The notes under the pieces are model-generated. The model was not told the origin of the DNA and made no database searches. It saw only the letters and a list, made by a program, of their open reading frames with translations. A stretch of 53,108 bases of DNA from Pseudomonadota bacterium (GTDB lineage: Bacteria > Pseudomonadota > Alphaproteobacteria > Sphingomonadales > Sphingomonadaceae). The position numbers were made by a program, and so were the translations under genes. The stretch is taken from contig JAEZIO010000014.1 in assembly GCA_023436615.1 (NCBI GenBank), forward strand, positions 1 to 53,108, read 5' to 3'. Shown piece after piece: positions 45,095 through 52,759 of the stretch (within the stretch, counting starts at the first letter, position 1; each line of letters begins with the position of its first letter).

Positions 45095-45643
45095 TTAGCC
45101 GCTCTGCGCCAGCAAATCCATGTCGACCGTGCTTCCCGGCTCGAGTGACAGGATCGCCTTCGCCAGTGCGAAGCTGTGGCCGGCACGGATCATCGCGGCC
45201 AGCGCCCGCTCGCGCTCCGGACCATCCCTGCGGCGGTCGCCATAGGGCCCGAACCGCCGTCGCTGCGCGAACCGGAGCGCGGCCGCCACGGCCTCGGTCT
45301 CCGCGAACTCACGGGCGGGAACGGCATCCTCGTCGTCGATTCCGGCGCTTCGCAGCGAGTCGTTGACACGCCTCAGACCATAGCCGCGGCTGCTGAGCGC
45401 GCGCGACTTGGACAAAGCGTAAGCGGCGTCGTCGACATAGCCGAGGCCCGCAAGCCGCTCGACGATGCCCTCCACGTCCGCCGATCTGTCACCGGCCCAG
45501 CCTCGCTCGCGCAGCTTGCGCGACAAATAGGACGAAAGCCTGGCTTTCGTCGTCGCGAAACGGCCGACATAGGCAAGCGCCAGCTCGTCGAGCTTGGCGG
45601 CATCGAGCGGCGGGCGCGCCTTTCTGCCCGTGCGGGGAGCCAT
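45095..45643 (-). CDS. recX: Regulatory protein RecX
   Basis: 182 residues from 45643 with AAGGG upstream. Three-helix repeats of RecX: LALAYVGRFATTKARLSSYLSRKLRERGW, VERLAGLGYVDDAAYALSKS (parts given), and ALRFAQRRRFGPYG. Modulates RecA filaments. recA is not adjacent. The N-terminus faces the acyl-AMP ligase across a 94-bp gap. Confidence 0.85.
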   Translation of the reverse strand: MAPRTGRKARPPLDAAKLDELALAYVGRFATTKARLSSYLSRKLRERGWAGDRSADVEGIVERLAGLGYVDDAAYALSKSRALSSRGYGLRRVNDSLRSAGIDDEDAVPAREFAETEAVAAALRFAQRRRFGPYGDRRRDGPERERALAAMIRAGHSFALAKAILSLEPGSTVDMDLLAQSG

Positions 45644-45737
45644 TGCGCCCTTTTGTTGCCACACTCCCCCACCATCACAAAGCCTGTCCGAGCAGCGCGA
45701 AGCGGTGCCGAGGGCGCGCGGCAGGTTCGCTGCCGCG

Positions 45738-47525
45738 ATGGGCAAGAACATTCAGGACAGACGCGTGCTGGACACCAACTCGACCGACAGCGCCGATCTT
45801 GCCCCCGAAGGCGCCACCGCCACGACCGATACGCTGCCGCGCAGGCTCGCGGATTTCGGGACGCTGGCCGAAGCGCTCGACTATGCCGCTCAAGGCCGCC
45901 GCGGCATGAATTTCCATGACGCTCGCGGCGCGCTGGTGCGGGCCTATCCCTATTCGGAGCTGCGCCGTGACGCGCTCGCCGCGGCGCGGCGGTTCATCGG
46001 CATGGGCCTTGCGCCCGGCGACCGAATCGCCCTTATCGCCGAAACCGGCCCCGAATTCGCCGCCGCCTTTTTCGGCGCCGTCTATGCCGGTGCCTGGCCC
46101 GTCCCGCTGCCGCTTCCGACCAGCTTCGGGGGCCGCGGCGCCTATGTCGAACAGCTGCGCATCCAGCTCAAGAGCTGCGATCCCGCCCTGTTCCTGGTTC
46201 CGGCCGAGCTTGCGGAGATGTCGGCCGAAGCCGCCGGTTCGGTGCCGGTGCACGACTGGGCGAGCCTCGCCGCGCTGGAAGAGAGCGACGCGCCGCTTCC
46301 CGCCGGCGATCCCGACGACATCGCCTATCTTCAATATTCGAGCGGCTCGACACGTTTCCCGCACGGGGTTGCGATCACCCATCGCGGCCTGCTCGACAAT
46401 CTGCGCGCCCACGCGGTCGGGCTTCACCTCCAGGACATCGATCGCTGCGTTTCGTGGCTGCCGTGGTACCATGACATGGGACTGGTCGGCTGCGTCCTGT
46501 CGCCGCTCGCGAACCAGCTTTCCGTCGATTTCCAGAAGACCGAGGATTTCGCCCGCAGGCCGCTCGCCTGGCTCGACATGATCAGCCGCAATCCAGGCAC
46601 CTCGCTCAGCTATTCGCCGACCTTCGGCTACGACATCTGCGCGCGGCGGATGAGCTCGCAGACCCGCGCCGAGGACCGCTTCGACCTGTCCCGCTGGCGC
46701 ATCGCCGGCAACGGCGCGGACATGATCCGCCCCGACGTCATGCAGGCGTTCGTCGACGCCTTCGCGAACGCCGGATTCAACGCCGCCTCCTTCTGCCCGA
46801 GCTACGGCCTCGCGGAAGCGACCCTCGCGGTGTCGCTGATGCCGCCTGGCGAGGGCATTCGCATGGAGCTGGTCGAGGAGTCGGAGCTCTCCGGCGGCGA
46901 GTGCGGGGGCGACGATCGCCCGCGCCGCTACCGCGCGGTGGTCAATTGCGGAAAGCCCGTGAGCGGCATGGAGGTCGAGGTCCGCGGCGCCGACGGAGCG
47001 CAGATGCCCGATCGCGGCATCGGCCGCATCTTCGTTCGCGGCCGGGCCGTGATGGTCGGCTATTTCCGCGACGAGGAATCGACCCGCGCCTGCCTTTCGG
47101 ACGACGGTTGGCTCGACACCGGCGACATGGGCTACATGTCGCGCGGCTACATCTTCATCGTCGGCCGGGCCAAGGACATGATCATCATCAACGGCCGCAA
47201 TTACTGGCCGCAGGACATCGAATGGGCGGTCGAGCAGCTGCCCGGCTTCAAGTCCGGCGACATCGCCGCCTTCGCCATCACCGGCCCGTCCGGCGAGGAG
47301 ACTCCGGCGGTCCTCGTCCACTGCCGCGTATCCGACCCGCACGAGCGCGGCCGGCTTCGCGACGACATCCGCGCGCGCGTCCATGCGATCACCGGGATCA
47401 CCCCGGTCGTCGAGCTGGTGCCGCCGCGCACCCTGCCCCGCACCAGCTCGGGCAAGCTCTCGCGCACCAAGGCGCGCAGCCTGTATCTCTCCGGAGAGAT
47501 ACAGCCCTACGACATCGCCGCCTAG
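45738..47525 (+). CDS. Fatty acyl-AMP ligase (FAAL-like), stand-alone
   Basis: 595 residues from the ATG at 45738. ANL-superfamily motifs: YLQYSSGSTRFPHGVAITH (P-loop), SYGLAEATLAVS, LDTGDMGYM and KDMIIINGRNYWPQDIEWAV. The overall sequence matches fatty acyl-AMP ligases, which activate fatty acids for polyketide or lipid assembly instead of making acyl-CoA. No PKS, NRPS or carrier protein is nearby, so the acceptor is unknown. Stop is followed after 3 nt by repeat copy C. Confidence 0.9.
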   Translation: MGKNIQDRRVLDTNSTDSADLAPEGATATTDTLPRRLADFGTLAEALDYAAQGRRGMNFHDARGALVRAYPYSELRRDALAAARRFIGMGLAPGDRIALIAETGPEFAAAFFGAVYAGAWPVPLPLPTSFGGRGAYVEQLRIQLKSCDPALFLVPAELAEMSAEAAGSVPVHDWASLAALEESDAPLPAGDPDDIAYLQYSSGSTRFPHGVAITHRGLLDNLRAHAVGLHLQDIDRCVSWLPWYHDMGLVGCVLSPLANQLSVDFQKTEDFARRPLAWLDMISRNPGTSLSYSPTFGYDICARRMSSQTRAEDRFDLSRWRIAGNGADMIRPDVMQAFVDAFANAGFNAASFCPSYGLAEATLAVSLMPPGEGIRMELVEESELSGGECGGDDRPRRYRAVVNCGKPVSGMEVEVRGADGAQMPDRGIGRIFVRGRAVMVGYFRDEESTRACLSDDGWLDTGDMGYMSRGYIFIVGRAKDMIIINGRNYWPQDIEWAVEQLPGFKSGDIAAFAITGPSGEETPAVLVHCRVSDPHERGRLRDDIRARVHAITGITPVVELVPPRTLPRTSSGKLSRTKARSLYLSGEIQPYDIAA

Positions 47526-47528
47526 CTG

Positions 47529-47631
47529 GAGCGCCCGAGCGCAGCGCAGCTGCGTCGAAGAGTGCGCGAAAGCCGGACGGCCTGCGAGCGAAGCTCGACA
47601 GGACCGACGTCACGAATTCAGTTCGTGACGG
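47529..47631 (+). repeat. Composite three-hairpin 3'-UTR element, copy C
   Basis: Nearly the same length and linker words as copy A. CCGAG; hairpin 1 GCAGC/GCTGC; GTCGAAGAG; GCGCGAAAGCCGG; hairpin 2 CCTG/CAGG and GAGC/GCTC (GCGC/GCGC in A); hairpin 3 GTCACGAA/TTCGTGAC around TTCAG. Differences from copy A fall mostly in stems and are compensated on the opposite arm. It lies between the FAAL gene and the K+ channel gene. Confidence 0.87.
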
Positions 47632-47686
47632 CCAGCGACATTCGAATCACTCTCGCCACGGCGGTTGCCCGTGGTAAGCCCGCGCC

Positions 47687-48700
47687 ATGCCAAGCCCGTC
47701 GCTCGGACCGACGCTTCGTCGCAAGTCGCTCTGGCCGGCATGGGTCGGCATAGTCTGGCGCGTTGCCGCGCTCGCAGCGGTCCTGCTGCTGATGATCCTC
47801 TTCCACTGGCTCGAGCGCCACGGGCTCAAGGACAATTACGACGGCGACGTCAGCTTCGTCGATGTCGTCTATTTCACGATGATCAGCGCCACCACCACCG
47901 GCTACGGCGACATCGTCCCGGTGACCGACAACACCCGACTGTTCGATGCGCTCGTCGTGACGCCTATCCGCCTGTTCCTGCTGCTCATCTTCGTCGGCTC
48001 GGCCTATCTGTTCGTCGCTCGCCGCACCTGGGAGAAACTCCTCATGAAGCGCATCCAGCGCACCCTTCACGACCATGTCGTCGTCGCCGGTTACGGGGTG
48101 AAGAACCGCCGCGCCGTCGAAGAGCTGATCGCGCTCGGCACCGACCCAAGGGACATCGTCATAATCGACTGCGACCCCGAATGCATCGAAGGGGCCGAAG
48201 CGCTCGGCTGCCCGGTGATGACCGCCGACGCGACGCGCGATTCGACGCTTCGCGCCGCGCACATCGAGCGCGCGCGTCTGCTGATCATCTCGGCCGGCCG
48301 TGACGACACCTCGATCCTGATCTGCCTAACCGCGCGGCACCTGGCGCCCGAGCTTCGCATCAGCATCGCCGTCAACCAGAAGGACAATGAGGAGCCGGCG
48401 CGCCTCGCCGGCGCGGACGTGGTCGTCAATCCGTTCGACTTCGCGGGCCTGCTGCTCGCGACGTCGAGCACCGGCCAGCACATCGCCGATTACCTGGCCG
48501 ACCTCGCTTCGCGCCAGGGCAAGGTGCAGCTGGTCGAGCGGGCGGTGGAGACCCACGAGATCGGCCGTTCGCTCCACGAGCTCGAAGGCGCGGTCGCGCT
48601 CCGCGTGATCCGCGACGGAAAGGCTTACGGCTTCTGGAGAACCCAGGCGAAGAAGCTCAAGGCCGGCGACATCGTCATGGAGGTCAAGCCGACAGCCTAA
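47687..48700 (+). CDS. Potassium channel with RCK/TrkA-N regulatory domain
   Basis: 337 residues: membrane helix 1 (about 16-41), pore loop with selectivity filter TTTGYGDIVP (about 66-75), membrane helix 2 (about 82-107), and a cytoplasmic TrkA-N domain starting VVVAGYGVKNRRAVEEL (about 125). A C-terminal TrkA-C-like region follows. Two-TM channel gated by a nucleotide-binding ring. Stop is directly followed by repeat copy D and then tRNA-Trp. Confidence 0.93.
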   Translation: MPSPSLGPTLRRKSLWPAWVGIVWRVAALAAVLLLMILFHWLERHGLKDNYDGDVSFVDVVYFTMISATTTGYGDIVPVTDNTRLFDALVVTPIRLFLLLIFVGSAYLFVARRTWEKLLMKRIQRTLHDHVVVAGYGVKNRRAVEELIALGTDPRDIVIIDCDPECIEGAEALGCPVMTADATRDSTLRAAHIERARLLIISAGRDDTSILICLTARHLAPELRISIAVNQKDNEEPARLAGADVVVNPFDFAGLLLATSSTGQHIADYLADLASRQGKVQLVERAVETHEIGRSLHELEGAVALRVIRDGKAYGFWRTQAKKLKAGDIVMEVKPTA

Positions 48701-48835
48701 GGCGCCGAGATTAGCGGAGCTAATCGAGAGTCGCCGCAGGCCGGCCGACCTCGCAAAGCGAGGAGTAATCCGCATGCCGCCATGTTTGGGGCATGGCGGT
48801 TCGGTTACTCGTCACGGGATTCATTCCCGTGACGG
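48701..48835 (+). repeat. Composite hairpin 3'-UTR element, copy D (four hairpins)
   Basis: Starts at the base after the stop codon. CCGAG, hairpin 1 ATTAGC/GCTAAT, CGAGAG-like linker, CAGGCCGGCCG block, hairpin 2 CCTCGC/GCGAGG, then an extra hairpin (GCCGCCATG/CATGGCGG, nested in AGTAA/TTACT) and terminal hairpin GTCACGGGA/TCCCGTGAC around TTCAT. The additional hairpin and altered linker make this the most divergent copy. 52 bp later begins tRNA-Trp. Confidence 0.8.
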
Positions 48836-48887
48836 CTACGGCACCTTGCGAAGCCCGGGCGCCGCGTCTACCTCGCGCGCACCCCGC

Positions 48888-48963
48888 AGGAGTGTAGCTC
48901 AGTTGGTAGAGCATCGGTCTCCAAAACCGAGGGCCGGGGGTTCGAGTCCCTCCACTCCTGCCA
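48888..48963 (+). tRNA. tRNA-Trp (anticodon CCA)
   Basis: 76 nt including encoded CCA. Acceptor arms AGGAGTG and CACTCCT, D-arm AGCTCAGTTGGTAGAGC, anticodon arm TCGGT-CTCCAAA-ACCGA with anticodon CCA, T-arm CGGGG-GTTCGAG-TCCCT. In many proteobacteria tRNA-Trp directly precedes secE-nusG; here three minus-strand genes lie in between. Confidence 0.97.
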
Positions 48964-48977
48964 TTTCCTGAACAGCC

Positions 48978-49289
48978 TTACTGCGGGCCCATTCCGGACA
49001 GCCGGCTCGTGTCGGGGATGGCGACCGCGGAATCGCGCGGCCAGGCGCCGCTCTGCACGCGCTCGGCGAAATCGCGATGCTCATTGTGCTTCTCGTTCCA
49101 CTGCTCGACGGTGAGGCACACCTTGCGCTTGCCGAGCCTGGTGCCGATCGTCTCCTCGACCTCGCACACGATGCGGTTGGGGTCGCCCTTCATCGCCGGC
49201 AAATTGTTGGACACATATGAGGTGATCTGCGCCTGCGCGGGCGCGCACAACGCGACCGCGACCGCTCCGAGAATCCAGCTTTTGCTCAT
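48978..49289 (-). CDS. Small exported protein beside the Slam gene
   Basis: 103 residues; start at 49289 gives GGAGGG a 7-nt spacing (49295 is an in-frame alternative). Signal peptide ends ALCAPAQA. The mature part has two cysteines (RIVCEVEE and KVCLTVEQWNEKH). Not recognised. It lies 27 nt downstream of the Slam gene in the same direction, so it may belong to the same transcript. Confidence 0.7.
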   Translation of the reverse strand: MSKSWILGAVAVALCAPAQAQITSYVSNNLPAMKGDPNRIVCEVEETIGTRLGKRKVCLTVEQWNEKHNEHRDFAERVQSGAWPRDSAVAIPDTSRLSGMGPQ

Positions 49290-49316
49290 TGCCATTCCCT
49301 CCGCATCGACGGCGGC

Positions 49317-50657
49317 TCAGAACGCCCGCACCACCGCCAGTTCAGTCCTGGTTCGCCGGTAGTCGTAGAATTCGATTGTACTGCGATTGCGCTCGATCGT
49401 CACGCGCGCGATGGGGGCGAAGCCCTTGAAGGTCAGCTGTCGCAGGGTCGCGCCGAGCGTGAGCCGCGAAAAATCGTCGCATCGTTTCTCCGGGAACAGC
49501 ACCAGCCGCTCGTCGGCTTTCAGCCGGCCGATCTCCGCGCCGGCGGTAAAGGTGGCCCGGCCGACGTCGCGCCAGCCGATCAACCCCGCATGCCATGCCG
49601 TTGTCGAATAGCCAGGATCCTTGACCGACTGCCGGTCGGCGCCGACGTTGAGCGCAACGCCCATCGTCGCGGAAAGCGCGCGCTCGATCCCGAGCTGACC
49701 GGAATAGGTTTTTCCGTCCTGCAGGTCGTTCAGCTGGTTGTCGACCAGTGCAGCGCTTGCTCCGAGACGAAGCTGCATGCGGCTGCCGAGCGGGCGAGTC
49801 CACGTCGCTCCGAGCCGCGCCGAGCGCATGAAAGGCTTTTGCCCGAACCAGCGCGCCGTTGCTCCGAGCTCGAGATTCACCCGGCTGCGGCCAAGCTGAA
49901 GCTCGGGGCCGACGGCGAGGTCGGCCGCCAAATCGTTGAAGCGGCTTTTGGCGTAAAGGTCGCCGTATCCGCTGACCCGCGCGAGCAGCTTGTGGTCGCT
50001 GTTTCCAAGTGGGAAGCGGCGGTACGCCTGCCCCCTCAGCGACAGGCCCAGCCCGGACTTCGCCTTGCTGTCCGGCTCGATATCGAAATCGCCGAAAATC
50101 GTGCCGAGCGTGTCGGAGCGCGTTGCATGGTTGATGTTGCTGTCGGGCGCCATCGCAATTTCGAAGCTTGCTCCGATCGGCCGCGCCGCGCGAAGCGCTT
50201 CGGAATAGCGGTCGACCATTCGGGCAACGGCCGTGGGCAGCCCGGCTGCCTGCGCGGCCCGGAGCTGGCGAAGCGCGGCATCGGAATCGCCGAGGATCTG
50301 CAACAGGTGCGCGAGCTCGAGCCGCACGCCCGTCGCTTCCGGCTTCTCGTCGACGACACGGCCAAGAAGCACCGCTGCGGCGCGATTGCGGTTCTGCTGC
50401 ATAAGCTGCTTCGCATGCCGGAAGCGCGCTCCCGCGCGCACGTCCGAGTCAGGGTTGGATTCGAGCGCCGAATAGATCGCTGCGACGGTCGTCTGGTCCC
50501 CGTTCGCGCTCGCTACCTCCGCCAGCCGGAACATCTCCGCCGTGGTCAGGCGAAAGGTCCGCGATTGGCTGCTTGGCGGCGCGAACCGGGTGGCGAGGGC
50601 AGCGGCGCTCTGGGGAGACAGTGCCGCTGCCGTCGCGAGAAGCGCTATGGCTATCAT
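49317..50657 (-). CDS. Slam-type surface lipoprotein assembly modifier (DUF560-like)
   Basis: 446 residues: signal peptide (about 1-20), an N-terminal TPR region (about 40-165: RLAEVASANGDQTTVAAIYS, RLELAHLLQILGDSDAALRQL), then a beta-barrel domain (about 175-446, alternating strands such as SLGLSLRGQAYRRF and QLRLGASAALVDN) ending in phenylalanine, as outer-membrane proteins do. Slam proteins move surface lipoproteins across the outer membrane. The adjacent upstream lipoprotein is the obvious client. Few have been studied outside Neisseria and relatives, so client identity is inferred. Confidence 0.82.
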   Translation of the reverse strand: MIAIALLATAAALSPQSAAALATRFAPPSSQSRTFRLTTAEMFRLAEVASANGDQTTVAAIYSALESNPDSDVRAGARFRHAKQLMQQNRNRAAAVLLGRVVDEKPEATGVRLELAHLLQILGDSDAALRQLRAAQAAGLPTAVARMVDRYSEALRAARPIGASFEIAMAPDSNINHATRSDTLGTIFGDFDIEPDSKAKSGLGLSLRGQAYRRFPLGNSDHKLLARVSGYGDLYAKSRFNDLAADLAVGPELQLGRSRVNLELGATARWFGQKPFMRSARLGATWTRPLGSRMQLRLGASAALVDNQLNDLQDGKTYSGQLGIERALSATMGVALNVGADRQSVKDPGYSTTAWHAGLIGWRDVGRATFTAGAEIGRLKADERLVLFPEKRCDDFSRLTLGATLRQLTFKGFAPIARVTIERNRSTIEFYDYRRTRTELAVVRAF

Positions 50658-50678
50658 CGCAGGCCATACCTCCCCTGC

Positions 50679-51635
50679 TCACTGGCCTTTCTTGGCGCCG
50701 AACACGCCGGCCATGGTGCCCCAGCTGTCCGTTCCGGGGAGCCTGTAGGGAGCCTTCCAGCTGCCCATCACCTCGGCACCCTTCGGCCCCGCGAAACGCC
50801 CCGAGAAGGATGACGGCGCGTTCGTCCCGGGGACGTTGAACGCACCCGAGAAGGTGGTGCTTCCTGCCGAGTAAATGGTGTCGCGGAACGTGTAGGTGCC
50901 GAGCGAGACGGCATCCCACCACGGCGCGACCTCGGGGCGCATCTCCCCGCTCAGCGTTCCTGCGCCGAAGTCGAAGAGGAAGCTGATCGACCCGAAAACC
51001 TCCAGCGCCGGGTCGTCGCTGGTAACCCCGCGAATCTGCCCAGCGTAGGATGCCGAGCCCGTGACCGGCACATCGCCTGCCGGAGTGGGAATTCCGTAGA
51101 CGAAATATCCGCTCCTGCCGCCAGCGGTGGAGAACCACTTGCCGAAGCTGGTATATTTGAGGTCCGACGATGCGGGCCAGTCGAGCACCACCTTGACCGG
51201 CTGGACATCGGTCGTGCTTCCCGCCGTCACGTCGTTCACGGTCGCGGCGAGCTTGATCCAGCCCTGGTCATTGAAAGAGCCGTTGCCGCCGGTCGTGACC
51301 AGCTTGCCCTGCTGGTAGCCGGGCAGAGTCACCGTGTACCGGCCGTCTGTCGGCGAATAGGCGAACTGGACGCCGCCCTCTCCGGCCACAAGCGAGCCGT
51401 CGGCTGCGACGTAGCCGCTGTGGATCGCGAACGGTTCGGACGACGTCAGGCCGATGCTTCCCGGCGGAATTGGCGGGGGGCCCGGCGGCGGCGGCGGCGG
51501 CGGTGGCGGTGGCGGAGGTGGGGGCGGCGGCTGCGTGATGAACGGGGTCGAATTGACTCCGCCTCCTCCGCCGCATGCTGTCAGCGCCATCGCCGTGGCT
51601 GCGGCCAGAGCCGCGCGAACATGTTGGACTCGCAT
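50679..51635 (-). CDS. TbpB-like surface lipoprotein, putative Slam client
   Basis: 318 residues. Lipobox LTAC (Cys21), then Gly5, a run of 16 prolines (about 37-52) and a flexible linker, then a beta-rich domain. The C-terminal part (about 200-318: GSISFLFDFGAGTLSGEM, TFSGAFN, SSFSGRFAGPKGAEVMGSW, GTMAGVFGAKK) has the GxFxGxxAxE(V/L)GG-like signature of transferrin-binding protein B beta-barrel lobes. Such lipoproteins capture host iron or heme carriers or other ligands. Ends 21 nt upstream of the Slam gene. Confidence 0.82.
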   Translation of the reverse strand: MRVQHVRAALAAATAMALTACGGGGGVNSTPFITQPPPPPPPPPPPPPPPPGPPPIPPGSIGLTSSEPFAIHSGYVAADGSLVAGEGGVQFAYSPTDGRYTVTLPGYQQGKLVTTGGNGSFNDQGWIKLAATVNDVTAGSTTDVQPVKVVLDWPASSDLKYTSFGKWFSTAGGRSGYFVYGIPTPAGDVPVTGSASYAGQIRGVTSDDPALEVFGSISFLFDFGAGTLSGEMRPEVAPWWDAVSLGTYTFRDTIYSAGSTTFSGAFNVPGTNAPSSFSGRFAGPKGAEVMGSWKAPYRLPGTDSWGTMAGVFGAKKGQ

Positions 51636-51811
51636 CCTTTTGCCTCCCGCAAGATCAGGGACTGACGCGTAGAATTGGCGAACATGATGTGCGATGATGA
51701 TGTGCCGACGATTTGCTGATCATCTGCTGATGACGGCTCTTCCGAAGTCCCATGTGGCGCGGCCAGCCGATACCGCGGTTCGACAGGCGGCCGTCATCCG
51801 CAGGACCGACC

Positions 51812-51840
51812 TTGAACCGCCGCGCTGCCCGCGCTAAATC
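51812..51840 (+). promoter_or_regulatory. Candidate secE-nusG promoter
   Basis: TTGAAC at 51812-51817 and TAAATC at 51835-51840 with a 17-nt spacer, each 4 of 6 matches to the sigma-70 consensus. A start around 51847 would place the hairpin at 51851-51886 at the very 5' end of the mRNA. Without the usual tRNA-Trp readthrough, secE-nusG need their own promoter here. Confidence 0.45.
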
Positions 51841-51850
51841 GCCCGTGTCC

Positions 51851-51886
51851 GAGGTCCGGCGGGAAAGCCCCGCGGACCTCGTTTTT
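51851..51886 (+). terminator. Intrinsic-terminator-like hairpin in the secE leader
   Basis: Stem GAGGTCC/GGACCTC extended by GCGGG/CCCGC with one bulged G, loop of about 5 nt, followed by G and five T (51882-51886). It stands 26 nt before the secE start. It may be a leftover terminator of an ancestral tRNA-Trp unit, or a leader attenuator if the promoter at 51812 is real. Confidence 0.6.
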
Positions 51887-51911
51887 CTATCCCGAAGAGG
51901 ATCCGCGAGCC

Positions 51912-52115
51912 GTGGCAAAGGTCTCCCCAGGCGAATTCATCCGGCAGGTGAAGGTCGAGGGCCTGCAGAAGGTCCACTGGCCGTCCGCGGCCGAAACGCG
52001 CCGCACGGCGATCATGGTGCTGGTCATGACCGGCATGCTCGGCCTCTTCTTCTTCGCCACCGACGCCGTGTTCAGCACGATCGTCCAGTTCCTCCTGAAG
52101 CAGCTCGGCGCCTAG
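51912..52115 (+). CDS. secE: Preprotein translocase subunit SecE
   Basis: 67 residues from a GTG at 51912 with AGAGGA upstream. Single-span short form typical of alphaproteobacteria: amphipathic EFIRQVKVEGLQKVHWPS, then a membrane span TAIMVLVMTGMLGLFFFA. Clamps SecY. nusG follows after 37 nt. Confidence 0.95.
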   Translation: MAKVSPGEFIRQVKVEGLQKVHWPSAAETRRTAIMVLVMTGMLGLFFFATDAVFSTIVQFLLKQLGA

Positions 52116-52152
52116 CCGCCGCCCCGCGCAACCCACGAAAGCAAGCACGCAC

Positions 52153-52692
52153 ATGTCCCGCTGGTACATCATCCACGCTTATTCGGGCTTCGAGAACAAG
52201 GTGAAGGAGCAGATCCTCGCCGACGCCGCCCGAATGGGGCTCGAAAGCCAGGTCGAATCGGTCGAGGTCCCGACCGAGAAGGTGACCGAGATCCGCCGCG
52301 GCAAGAAGGTTACCTCCGACCGCAAGTTCTTCCCCGGCTACGTGCTCGCCAAGCTGAACATGAGCGACCAGGTCTACCACCTCGTCAAGAACACGCCGAA
52401 GGTGACGGGCTTCCTCGGCCCCAACGGCAAGCCGCAGGCGATCAGCGAGGCCGAGGCTGCGCGCATCCTCTCGACCAAGGAAGAGATGGCCGCCGCCGCG
52501 CCGAGCAAGAAGATCCAGGTCGATTACGACATCGGCGACAGCGTCAAGGTGCTCGACGGCCCGTTCGCGAGCTTCAACGGCACCGTCGAGGAGCTCGACT
52601 TCGACCGCGGGCGAGTCAAAGTTTCAGTTTCTATTTTTGGAAGAGCGACACCTGTCGAACTCGAGTTCGAACAGGTGGAGAGAGTAAAATAG
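52153..52692 (+). CDS. nusG: Transcription termination/antitermination factor NusG with a recoded 3' end
   Basis: 179 residues: NGN domain (about 1-115: WYIIHAYSGFENKVKEQI, FFPGYVLAKLNM, VTGFLG) and C-terminal KOW domain (about 125-179: GDSVKVLDGPFASFNGTV). Full normal length. From about codon 154 the DNA switches abruptly to AT-rich codons (GTT, TCT, ATT, TTT, AGA, AAA, TAG), and the native GC-rich end encoding the same 23 residues lies at 52760-52831. So the C-terminus is a synonymous replacement, while the protein appears intact. Confidence 0.95.
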   Translation: MSRWYIIHAYSGFENKVKEQILADAARMGLESQVESVEVPTEKVTEIRRGKKVTSDRKFFPGYVLAKLNMSDQVYHLVKNTPKVTGFLGPNGKPQAISEAEAARILSTKEEMAAAAPSKKIQVDYDIGDSVKVLDGPFASFNGTVEELDFDRGRVKVSVSIFGRATPVELEFEQVERVK

Positions 52693-52706
52693 AGCAACTT
52701 TGACTC
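52613..52706 (+). other. Nested inverted repeat within the recoded nusG end
   Basis: Outer 11-bp perfect arms GAGTCAAAGTT (52613-52623) and AACTTTGACTC (52696-52706). Inside, CTATTTT (52631-52637) pairs with AAAATAG (52686-52692), the latter including the stop codon. The centre is a 29-nt near-palindrome at 52649-52677: CACCTG and TCGAACTC opposite GAGTTCGA and CAGGTG with one bulged A. The stems are roughly concentric and none exists in the native copy, so the recoding created the structure. Confidence 0.85.
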
Positions 52707-52718
52707 TGGACGGGTCGC

Positions 52719-52756
52719 GTCGCGCGCAGGGCGTCCGGGGGACAGCCGAGCACGGC
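52719..52756 (+). repeat. 38-nt hairpin motif, copy 1
   Basis: GTCGCGCGCAG, three bases, GTCCGGGGGACAG, three bases, AGCACGGC. The centre folds into GGCGTCC opposite GGAC-GCC with one bulged A and a GGG loop. Copy 2 is at 53014-53051 in direct orientation (33 of 38 identical). Copy 1 ends 3 nt before the native nusG remnant. Confidence 0.85.
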
Positions 52757-52759
52757 GCG

